The notes under the pieces: model-generated
What the model saw: the letters and a program-made list of their open reading frames with translations, nothing else
Database searches by the model: none
What the model was told of the DNA's origin: nothing
Assembly (NCBI GenBank): GCA_026785795.1
Contig: JAJAZJ010000333.1
Span: 1-6,094, forward strand
Direction: 5' to 3'
DNA: 6,094 nt
Source of the DNA: Pseudoxanthomonas sp.
GTDB taxonomy: Bacteria; Pseudomonadota; Gammaproteobacteria; Xanthomonadales; Xanthomonadaceae
Program-made: the position numbers and the translations under genes
Shown here: positions 1 to 5,616 of the stretch, piece by piece
How positions within the stretch are numbered: position 1 is the stretch's first letter
Layout of the letters: each line of letters opens with the position of its first letter

Positions 1-2896
1 CCAGGATCACCGAATTGCGCATGATCATGCCGGACAGCGCGATGGTGCCCAGCATGGCCACGAAGCCGAACGGCACCTGAAATATCAGCAGAGCCATGCT
101 CACCCCGATCAATCCCAGCGGCGCGGTCAGTAGCACCAGCGCAGCGCGCGAAAAGCTGCGCAGCTGCAGCATCAGCAGGGTCACCACCACCACCAGGAAC
201 AGCGGCAATCCGGCGACGATGGACTGTTGCCCGCGCTCGGCATCCTCGACCATGCCGCCGGTTTCCAGCAGATAGCCCTGCGGCAGGCTGTCGCGGATTG
301 CCTGCAGCGTTGGCAGGATCTGCGCGACCACGGTCGGCGGGGTGACGCCGTCGCGGATGTCGGCGCGCACGGTGACGGTGGGCAGGCGGTTGCGGTGCCA
401 GATGATGCCGTCTTCGAAGCCGTGTTCGATGTTGGCGATCTGCGCCAGCGGCACGCTGCCTTTGGCGGTGGGCACCGCCAGGCTGCCCAGCAGGTCCACG
501 CGGGCGCGCTCATCCTCCGGACCCCGCAGCAGGATTTCGATCAGCTGGTTGCCTTCGCGATAGGTGCTGACCTGCAGCCCGGACAGCGAACTGGTGAGGA
601 AATGGGACACTTCGGCGGTGCTGACGCCCATCGCGCGGGCGCGGTCCTGGTCGATCTCCAGACGCAGCACCTTGCTGGGTTCGTCCCAATCCAGGTTTAC
701 GTTGTAGGCATTCGGGTTGGCGCGCACCTGCGTGGCCACCTGCTGGGCCAGCGCCTGGACCTGGTTGGTGTGTTCGCCGGAGACGCGGAACTGCAGCGGG
801 TAGCCCACCGGCGGCCCGTTTTCCAGGCGGGTCACGCGGAACTGCAGCAGCGGGAACTGCGGCCCCACTTCATCAATCAGCCATTCGCGCAGGGACTCGC
901 GGGCCTTCAGGTCTTCGCTCAACACCACGAACTGGGCGAAGTTGGCCTGCGGCAGCTTCTGGTCCAGCGGCAGGTAGAAGCGCGGCGAACCGGTGCCCAC
1001 GTAACCAACGTAGTTGGCCACGCCCTCACGCTTGGCCAGCAGCTGCTCCAGACGCTTGGCCTGCTGTTCGGTCGCGCGCAGTGAGCTGCCCTCGGCCAGC
1101 TCCAGGTCAACCATCAGCTCGGGCCGCACCGAGGCCGGGAAGAACTGCTGCGGAACAAAACGGAACAGCGCGATGGACAGCGCGAACGCAAGCGCGGTGA
1201 CGGCGATCACCAGCCAACGGTAGCGCAGGCAGGCGTCCAGCAGGCTGCGCAGACGCCGGTAGAACGGCGTGGCGTACGGGTCATGCTCCTGTCCGCCGTG
1301 CGCCTTCGGCGCCAGCCGGGCCTGGTAGGCAGGATAACGGTCGGCCAGGCGCAGCCGGTAGGCGCGCCAGCGTGCAGCCAGCGAGCCCGGTTTCGGCGGT
1401 GTGGGCGCATGCAGGTCCGGCAGCATCTTGTCGCCCAGGTAGGGAACGAACAGCACTGCCGCGACCCACGACGCCAGCAGGGCGATGGTCACCACCTGGA
1501 ACAGCGAGCGGGTGTATTCGCCGGTGCTCGAGGCGGCGGTGGCGATGGGCAGGAAGCCGGCGGCGGTGATCAGCGTGCCGGTCAGCATGGGGAAGGCGGT
1601 GGAGGTGTAGGTAAAGCTGGCCGCGCGCATGCGATCAAAGCCCTGCTCCATCTTGATCGCCATCATCTCCACCGCGATGATTGCGTCGTCCACCATCAGG
1701 CCCAGCGCCAGCACCAGCGCACCGAGCGAGATCTTGTTCAGGCCGATGCCAAAGTACTGCATCAGTGCGAAAGTCATGGCCAGCACCAGCGGAATGGTTA
1801 CCGCTACCACCAGGCCGGTGCGCAGGCCCAGCGAGAAGAAGCTGACCAGCAGCACGATCAACACTGCCTCGGTCAGCACTCTCAGGAACTCACCCACCGA
1901 ATCGCGTACCGCCTGCGGCTGATCGGAGACTTTGCGCAGCTCCATGCCCAGCGGCAGGGTTTTCTGCAGGCGCTCGAATTTCGCGTCCAGCGCGCCACCC
2001 AGGCGGATGATATCGCCGCCATTTTTCATCGCCACTGCAAGCCCGATCGCATCCTCGCCCATGAAGCGCATGCGCGGCGCAGACGGGTCGGCAAAGCCGC
2101 GGTGGACTTCGGCAATGTCGCCCAGGCGCACGCTGCGCCCGCCGGCCTCGATGGGAAACTCGCGGATCTCCTCCACCGAATCGAACTCGCCGCTGACCCG
2201 CAGCTGCAGGCGTGTACTGGGGGTTTCGAAGAAGCCGGTGGAGGTCATTGCGTTCTGTGCATCCACCGCCTGCTGCACCACCCCCAGGGGTATGCCCAGG
2301 GTTGCAAGCTTGGTGTTGGACAGCTCAATCCAGACCTTCTCGTCCTGAAGGCCGACCAGCTCCACCTTGCCAACGTCGGCCACCCGCTGCAGCTCCAGCT
2401 GGATGCGCTCGGCGTAGTCCTTCATCACCGCATTGTCGAAACCCTTGCCGGTCAAGGCATAGAGGTTGCCGAAGGTATCGCCGAACTCGTCGTTGAAGAA
2501 CGGCCCGACCACGCTGGCGGGCAGCGTCGCCTTGATGTCGCCCACCTTCTTGCGCACCTGGTACCACAGCTCCGGCACTTCGTCCGAGTGCATGGAGTCG
2601 CTGGCCACGAAGATCACCTGCGATTCGCCCGGACGCGAATAGGATTGGATCAACTCGTAATTGCCGGCGGTCATCAGCGCCTTCTCGATGCGCTCGCTGA
2701 CCTGGCGGGAAACTTCATCGGCGCTGGCGCCGGGCCATAGCGTGTGCACCACCATCACCTTGAAAGTGAAGGGAGGATCCTCCGACTGGCCCAGGTTGCG
2801 GTACGACCACGCGCCCACGATGCCCAGCACGATCATCATGTACAGCACCAGGCTGCGGTGGGTCAGCGCCCATTCGGACAGGTTGAAGCGGTGCAT
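1..2896 (-). CDS. smeP: RND multidrug efflux permease (HAE-1 family, SmeP-like), C-terminus cut by window edge
   Basis: Inner membrane proton-driven drug exporter, the energised part of a tripartite pump. I translated the frame from the ATG at 2896 to the left edge: 965 codons with no stop or frameshift. HAE-1 permeases usually have about 1,030-1,050 residues, so roughly 70-80 are missing. TM1 lies near residues 15-32, followed by a porter domain containing GPFFNDEFGD (131-140). TM2-TM6 lie near 340-485. TM4 carries GLMVDDAIIAVE with the paired proton-relay aspartates D403 and D404 (AcrB D407/D408). A long basic cytoplasmic linker spans 486-558, TM7 is near 560-580, the second porter repeat follows, and TM8-TM10 begin near 894, 918 and 943. 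R960 occupies the position of AcrB K940. It starts 3 bases after the adaptor stop with no clear ribosome binding site, so translation is probably coupled. The symbol is assigned by gene order and homology; species-level identity is inferred. Confidence 0.93.
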   Translation of the reverse strand, partial: MHRFNLSEWALTHRSLVLYMMIVLGIVGAWSYRNLGQSEDPPFTFKVMVVHTLWPGASADEVSRQVSERIEKALMTAGNYELIQSYSRPGESQVIFVASDSMHSDEVPELWYQVRKKVGDIKATLPASVVGPFFNDEFGDTFGNLYALTGKGFDNAVMKDYAERIQLELQRVADVGKVELVGLQDEKVWIELSNTKLATLGIPLGVVQQAVDAQNAMTSTGFFETPSTRLQLRVSGEFDSVEEIREFPIEAGGRSVRLGDIAEVHRGFADPSAPRMRFMGEDAIGLAVAMKNGGDIIRLGGALDAKFERLQKTLPLGMELRKVSDQPQAVRDSVGEFLRVLTEAVLIVLLVSFFSLGLRTGLVVAVTIPLVLAMTFALMQYFGIGLNKISLGALVLALGLMVDDAIIAVEMMAIKMEQGFDRMRAASFTYTSTAFPMLTGTLITAAGFLPIATAASSTGEYTRSLFQVVTIALLASWVAAVLFVPYLGDKMLPDLHAPTPPKPGSLAARWRAYRLRLADRYPAYQARLAPKAHGGQEHDPYATPFYRRLRSLLDACLRYRWLVIAVTALAFALSIALFRFVPQQFFPASVRPELMVDLELAEGSSLRATEQQAKRLEQLLAKREGVANYVGYVGTGSPRFYLPLDQKLPQANFAQFVVLSEDLKARESLREWLIDEVGPQFPLLQFRVTRLENGPPVGYPLQFRVSGEHTNQVQALAQQVATQVRANPNAYNVNLDWDEPSKVLRLEIDQDRARAMGVSTAEVSHFLTSSLSGLQVSTYREGNQLIEILLRGPEDERARVDLLGSLAVPTAKGSVPLAQIANIEHGFEDGIIWHRNRLPTVTVRADIRDGVTPPTVVAQILPTLQAIRDSLPQGYLLETGGMVEDAERGQQSIVAGLPLFLVVVVTLLMLQLRSFSRAALVLLTAPLGLIGVSMALLIFQVPFGFVAMLGTIALSGMIMRNSVIL

Positions 2897-2899
2897 GGT

Positions 2900-4036
2900 T
2901 CAGTTCGCCTGCTTGGCCGGCAGGACGGCCTGCGGCTGTGACCGCACCGGCCGGTTTTCACGATCCAAAGCCAGCACTGCCTGGCCTTCCCGCAGCAGGT
3001 GCCCGCCCGCAGCGACCACCCAGTCGTCGGGCTTGAGCCCACTGATGACCGGCACCTCGGTTTCACCCAGCCTTCCCAGCTGCACGGGCTGTGACTTCAC
3101 CTTGCCGCTCTGTGCATCCACCAGCCACACTGCGCTGGCGCCGTCCGCGCCGCGCTGCACCGCCGAGAGGGGCACGCTGAGCGCGGCCTGCACGTCGTCG
3201 TCCTGCACGTAGACGCGTGCGCTCTGCCCCAGTTCGACCGCTTGGGCCGCATCGCCGTCCAGGTTGACCCGCGCCGCGAAGGTGCGGAGTTGCTCATCGG
3301 CTTCCGGCGAAATCTCGCGCACCGTGCCCGGCCACTGCCGGCCCGGCGCGCTCCACAGCTCCACCAGCACCGGCTGGCCCACCTTGAATTCGCGGATGCG
3401 GCCTTCCGGCAGGCTGATGACCACCTCGCGACCGCCGTCCGCGGCCATGGTGAATACGGTTTCCCCGGCGGCCACCACCTGGCCGGCCTCGACCTGCCGG
3501 GAAGCGATCACACCATCACTGGGGGCACTCAGTTGGGTATAGGCGGCCTGGTTGCGGTCCACTTCCCACTGCGCGCGGGCCGCGCGGACCATGCCCTCAG
3601 CGGCCTTGTAGGCGGCCTCCTGCGCATCGAAAACGGAGCGGCTGACCAGCTGCTCGCGGACCAGTTGGGCATACCGGTCGCGGTCACCGCGGGCACGGGC
3701 CAGGTCGGCTTCAGCCGCCCCCAGCTGGGCCAGCCCAGCCTGGGCCTGAAGGCTCAGGTCGCCGGCGTCTAATTCGGCCAATACCTGCCCCCGGCTGACC
3801 CGGGTGCCGGCGTCCACGCTTCGGCTGACCACTTTGCCGCCCACGCGGAACGACAGCGAGCTTTGCTCGCGCGCGCGCACCACGCCGGCGTAGGTGGAGA
3901 GCGAGGGCTGAACTCCGGTGCCGGGGTTCAGCACCAGCACCGGGCGCGGGGCTTCGATGGTGGCCGGCGCGACGTCACATCCCGCAAGCCCGCCCAGCAG
4001 GAGGATGAAGGTTCCAAAGCCGCGTAAAATATGCAT
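2900..4036 (-). CDS. smeO: RND efflux periplasmic adaptor lipoprotein (membrane fusion protein, SmeO-like)
   Basis: Periplasmic adaptor linking the permease to the outer membrane channel; 378 residues, complete. Residues 1-20 form a lipoprotein signal peptide ending in the lipobox LAGC, with Cys20 the expected lipidated residue. Asp21 at +2 is the classical inner-membrane retention signal, as in AcrA. Lipoyl half-motifs lie near 60-90 and 168-195, flanking an alpha-hairpin at about 95-165. The hairpin tip RYAQLVREQLVS (121-132) fits the RxxxLxxxxxxS motif (R121, L125, S132) used by adaptors that dock onto TolC. A beta-barrel domain (about 200-285) and a membrane-proximal domain (about 286-360) follow. 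I chose the ATG at 4036 over an in-frame TTG at 4066: the ATG has a GGGG element just upstream and puts the signal peptide at the N-terminus, while the TTG would add ten residues ahead of it. It is cotranscribed with smeP. Confidence 0.93.
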   Translation of the reverse strand: MHILRGFGTFILLLGGLAGCDVAPATIEAPRPVLVLNPGTGVQPSLSTYAGVVRAREQSSLSFRVGGKVVSRSVDAGTRVSRGQVLAELDAGDLSLQAQAGLAQLGAAEADLARARGDRDRYAQLVREQLVSRSVFDAQEAAYKAAEGMVRAARAQWEVDRNQAAYTQLSAPSDGVIASRQVEAGQVVAAGETVFTMAADGGREVVISLPEGRIREFKVGQPVLVELWSAPGRQWPGTVREISPEADEQLRTFAARVNLDGDAAQAVELGQSARVYVQDDDVQAALSVPLSAVQRGADGASAVWLVDAQSGKVKSQPVQLGRLGETEVPVISGLKPDDWVVAAGGHLLREGQAVLALDRENRPVRSQPQAVLPAKQAN

Positions 4037-4039
4037 GAT

Positions 4040-4044
4040 TCCCC
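4040..4044 (-). promoter_or_regulatory. Ribosome binding site for smeO
   Basis: On the minus strand GGGGA lies three bases before the ATG at 4036. Spacing is short, but no comparable element precedes the alternative TTG at 4066, so this site supports the shorter start. Confidence 0.5.
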
Positions 4045-4065
4045 AATCTTGCCCGATTTCAAGCA

Positions 4066-4095
4066 AATGTACTTTGCGGTAAGTGTATATATCGA
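4066..4095 (-). promoter_or_regulatory. Candidate smeOP promoter
   Basis: Read on the minus strand, TCGATA (4095-4090) and TACATT (4071-4066) are separated by 18 bases, and each matches its sigma-70 consensus hexamer at 4 of 6 positions. Transcription would start near 4059, giving a leader of about 22 bases that contains the smeO ribosome binding site. The -35 element abuts the inverted repeat at 4096-4116, so a repressor bound there could interfere. This is a weak-consensus prediction from inspection. Confidence 0.3.
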
Positions 4096-4112
4096 ACCAA
4101 TTAGTCTAGTAT
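4084..4112 (+). promoter_or_regulatory. Candidate smeRo promoter, probably giving a leaderless mRNA
   Basis: TAGTAT (4107-4112) is a 4-of-6 match to a -10 hexamer. A weak -35 match, TGTATA (4084-4089), lies 17 bases upstream. Initiation 6-7 bases after the -10 element would fall at 4118-4119, on or next to the ATG. No Shine-Dalgarno sequence precedes that ATG, which is consistent with a leaderless transcript. The prediction is by eye and the -35 match is poor. Confidence 0.3.
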
Positions 4113-4116
4113 TGGT
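4096..4116. promoter_or_regulatory. Inverted repeat, candidate operator for the TetR regulator
   Basis: ACCAAT (4096-4101) and ATTGGT (4111-4116) are perfect inverted copies separated by 9 bases. This 21-base 6-9-6 shape suits a TetR-family dimer. It lies between the divergent smeO and smeRo genes, ends two bases before the smeRo ATG, and covers the only reasonable smeRo -10 element. That position would allow autorepression and repression of smeOP. The spacer holds a TAGT-C-TAGT direct repeat. Binding by SmeRo is inferred, not shown. Confidence 0.5.
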
Positions 4117-4118
4117 CC

Positions 4119-4784
4119 ATGCTTAGTCAAGCCGCTTCAGGCCCGCGCCCGAAACCCGCCGCCAAGTCCTGCGGCCCCGGCCGACCCAAGGACCTGGGCA
4201 AGCGTGCGGCGATCCTGGAAGCCGCCAAGCGGCTGTTCCCGCGGAACGGCTTTGCCGGGATCAGTATGGACCAGATCGCGGCCGAGGCCGGTGTGTCCAA
4301 GCTGACCGTGTACAGCCACTTCGGCGACAAAGAGGCGCTGTTCGCGGCCGCAATCCGCGCCAAGTGCGACGAACTGCTGCCCGCCGACCTGTTCGAAGTC
4401 AGCTATCAGGGCCCACTGCGCGCCCAGCTTATGGCTATAGGCAGCGGCTTCTTCGCCCTGATCAGCAGCGAGGAAGCCATCAGCACTCACCGCATGATGA
4501 TTACCCCTGGCAATGCCGACGACCCGCTGCGCAAGCTGTTCTGGGAAGCCGGCCCAAAGCGCACGCAGGACGACTTCAGCAGCTTCCTGCAGGCGCGGGT
4601 GGAGGCCGGCGAGCTGGAAATTGAAGACCCGGCCTGCGCGGCCAGGCAATTCTTCACCCTGCTCAAGGGCGAGCTGCATACGCGCCTGCTGTGCGGGCTG
4701 TGTGCACGGCCGACGCGCAGCGACGTCACTGCGCACATCGGCGCGGCGGTGGATATGTTCCTGCGTGCCTATGCGGTGCGTTGA
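4119..4784 (+). CDS. smeRo: TetR/AcrR family transcriptional repressor (SmeRo-like) of the divergent efflux genes
   Basis: Cytoplasmic DNA-binding repressor of 221 residues, a normal length for the family. After a flexible Pro/Ala/Lys-rich N-terminus (1-20), residues 28-75 form the TetR helix-turn-helix domain: AAILEAAKRLF, then DQIAAEAGVSKLTVYSHFGD (51-70), then KEALF. The C-terminal half, around FFALISSEEAISTHRMM (111-127), resembles the AefR-like TetR ligand-binding domain. The gene is divergent from smeOP and upstream of pcm and tolC, the usual position of a local pump repressor. As I recall, SmeRo of S. maltophilia represses both smeOP and the tolCSm transcript. No Shine-Dalgarno lies upstream of the ATG; the next in-frame ATG (Met50) falls inside the helix-turn-helix, so 4119 is the sensible start. 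The inducing ligand cannot be read from the sequence. Confidence 0.92.
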   Translation: MLSQAASGPRPKPAAKSCGPGRPKDLGKRAAILEAAKRLFPRNGFAGISMDQIAAEAGVSKLTVYSHFGDKEALFAAAIRAKCDELLPADLFEVSYQGPLRAQLMAIGSGFFALISSEEAISTHRMMITPGNADDPLRKLFWEAGPKRTQDDFSSFLQARVEAGELEIEDPACAARQFFTLLKGELHTRLLCGLCARPTRSDVTAHIGAAVDMFLRAYAVR

Positions 4785-4802
4785 ATCTGGCCGGCAGGGC
4801 CG

Positions 4803-4860
4803 CATGACGGAGGTCGTGGTGACTTCCGGCACTGCGTGTCGGTGTACTACCACGGTCATG
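4803..4860 (+). other. Overlapping potential RNA hairpins between smeRo and pcm
   Basis: Two mutually exclusive folds are visible. Fold A is a compact hairpin: CGGAGGTC (4808-4815) pairs with GACTTCCG (4821-4828) around a 5-base loop, with one G-U pair. Fold B pairs CATGAC (4803-4808) with GTCATG (4855-4860) and CGTGGT (4815-4820) with ACCACG (4849-4854), leaving GGAGGT (4809-4814) as a bulge. No T-run follows, so neither is a standard intrinsic terminator. A role is possible but unproven. Confidence 0.35.
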
Positions 4861-4944
4861 CTGCCCGCGCGGAACAGCAAGCATGGAAACATGCCCCAAC
4901 CGCTAGACTCCGCAGTCTTGAGCGCCGAACACAGCCAACCATGA
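4804..4944 (+). CDS. Possible small ORF (46 codons) overlapping the pcm start; uncertain
   Basis: An ATG at 4804 lies 19 bases after the smeRo stop, with AGGG a few bases upstream as a plausible ribosome binding site. The frame runs 46 codons to a TGA at 4942-4944 that overlaps the pcm ATG as ATGA, an arrangement typical of translational coupling. That is useful because pcm has no clear ribosome binding site of its own. The peptide (MTEVVVTSGTACRC at its start) has no domain, signal peptide or membrane segment I recognise. By my count about 72% of third positions are G or C, which looks lower than in the neighbouring genes and argues against strong coding selection. It may be a translated leader or simply a chance frame. 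Confidence 0.2.
   Translation: MTEVVVTSGTACRCTTTVMLPARNSKHGNMPQPLDSAVLSAEHSQP
4904..4909 (+). promoter_or_regulatory. Candidate -10 element upstream of pcm
   Basis: TAGACT within CGCTAGACTC matches the -10 consensus at 4 of 6 positions and sits 31 bases before the pcm ATG. No convincing -35 hexamer is found 16-18 bases upstream. If used, it would allow pcm-tolC transcription independent of smeRo. Weak evidence. Confidence 0.2.
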
Positions 4945-5597
4945 CGATCAATTACAGCCAGGCACGCGAAAGGATGGTCGAGCAGCAGGTACGTCCCTGG
5001 GACGTGCTGGACGCGCGGCTGCTCGAGGTCCTGGCCGCGCTGCCGCGCGAGGACTTCGTGCCGCAGCAGCATCGCGCGCTGGCCTATGCCGACGTGGAAA
5101 TCCCGCTGGGCAATGGCCAGCGCATGATGAAGCCGGTGGTCGAGGGCCGCACCCTGCAGGCCCTGCTGCTTCAGCCGGTCGATGAAGTGCTTGAAATCGG
5201 CACCGGCAGCGGTTATCTGACGGCTTGCATGGCCGCGCTGGCGCGTGAAGTGCTCAGCCTGGAAATCAACCCGGAGCTGGCCACCTTGGCCCGCACCCGG
5301 CTGGACGCCGGCAGGCATGGCGGCAACGTGCGCATCGAAACCGCCGATGCACTGCACTACGCCACTGATCGCCGCTTCGACGCAATATGCGTAACCGGGG
5401 CCATGGCGTCGGTACCGTCACTTTTCATGGCGTGGCTGCGTCCCGGTGGACGCCTGTTCGTGGTCCACGGCCGCTCCCCGGTGATGGAAGCGGTGCTGGT
5501 CCACGCCGAGCTCAACGGGCCGCGCGTTGAATCGTTGTTTGAAACCGACCTCCCCTACCTTGTTGGCGCCGCCCCTGCGCCGCAATTCGTATTCTGA
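4941..5597 (+). CDS. pcm: Pcm-family (protein-L-isoaspartate O-methyltransferase-like) protein with degenerate substrate motif
   Basis: Predicted cytoplasmic SAM-dependent methyltransferase fold, 218 residues (E. coli Pcm has 208). Motif I, VLEIGTGSGY (83-92), should bind S-adenosylmethionine. An acidic SLEIN (106-110) ends the next strand, and FDAICVTGAMASVP (146-159) corresponds to the FDAIIVTAAPPEIP segment of E. coli Pcm. The TISQP stretch of true isoaspartate repair enzymes, whose Ser contacts the substrate, is replaced by RMMKP (61-65). The common annotation as a repair enzyme is therefore doubtful; cofactor binding looks intact. I chose the ATG at 4941 over an upstream GTG at 4836 because the N-terminus MTINYSQARERMVEQQVRPW is family-like while the extension is not. 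tolC follows after 19 bases, so the two are probably cotranscribed. The name follows the published cluster; the function is uncertain. Confidence 0.85.
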   Translation: MTINYSQARERMVEQQVRPWDVLDARLLEVLAALPREDFVPQQHRALAYADVEIPLGNGQRMMKPVVEGRTLQALLLQPVDEVLEIGTGSGYLTACMAALAREVLSLEINPELATLARTRLDAGRHGGNVRIETADALHYATDRRFDAICVTGAMASVPSLFMAWLRPGGRLFVVHGRSPVMEAVLVHAELNGPRVESLFETDLPYLVGAAPAPQFVF

Positions 5598-5602
5598 TTT
5601 CC

Positions 5603-5610
5603 AAGAAGGA
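5603..5610 (+). promoter_or_regulatory. Ribosome binding site for tolC
   Basis: AAGAAGGA lies 6 bases before the ATG at 5617. It is the strongest Shine-Dalgarno sequence in the window and fixes the tolC start. It lies wholly in the 19-base gap after pcm, so the channel gene can be translated well independently of pcm. Confidence 0.75.
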
Positions 5611-5616
5611 ACGCCC

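Noticed and set aside
227..1084. 285-codon open frame on the plus strand
   Set aside because: Antisense to the second half of the permease gene. The opposite strand gives a clean porter and membrane domain, and this frame shows no domain.
1283..2740. 485-codon open frame on the plus strand
   Set aside because: It lies wholly antisense to the intact RND permease. Its protein is His/Gln/Arg-rich with no recognisable domain, as expected of a shadow frame in high-GC DNA.
3242..3772. 176-codon open frame on the plus strand
   Set aside because: Antisense to the adaptor gene, which has a lipobox, hairpin motif and full-length adaptor architecture.
4037..4066. TTG start extending smeO by ten residues
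   Set aside because: It would put ten extra residues before a clear lipoprotein signal peptide, and has no ribosome binding site; the ATG at 4036 has one.
4808..4828. Intrinsic terminator after smeRo
   Set aside because: The hairpin is real on paper, but no T-run follows it, so I do not call it a terminator.
4836..4940. Upstream GTG start extending pcm by 35 residues
   Set aside because: The extension (MSVYYHGHAARAEQ at its start) does not resemble the family N-terminus and overlaps the candidate small ORF and hairpins. The ATG at 4941 begins the family-like sequence.
4137..5357. 406-codon open frame on the minus strand
   Set aside because: It runs antisense across smeRo, the spacer and pcm, all of which have convincing products. 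Its translation is low-complexity and without domain features.
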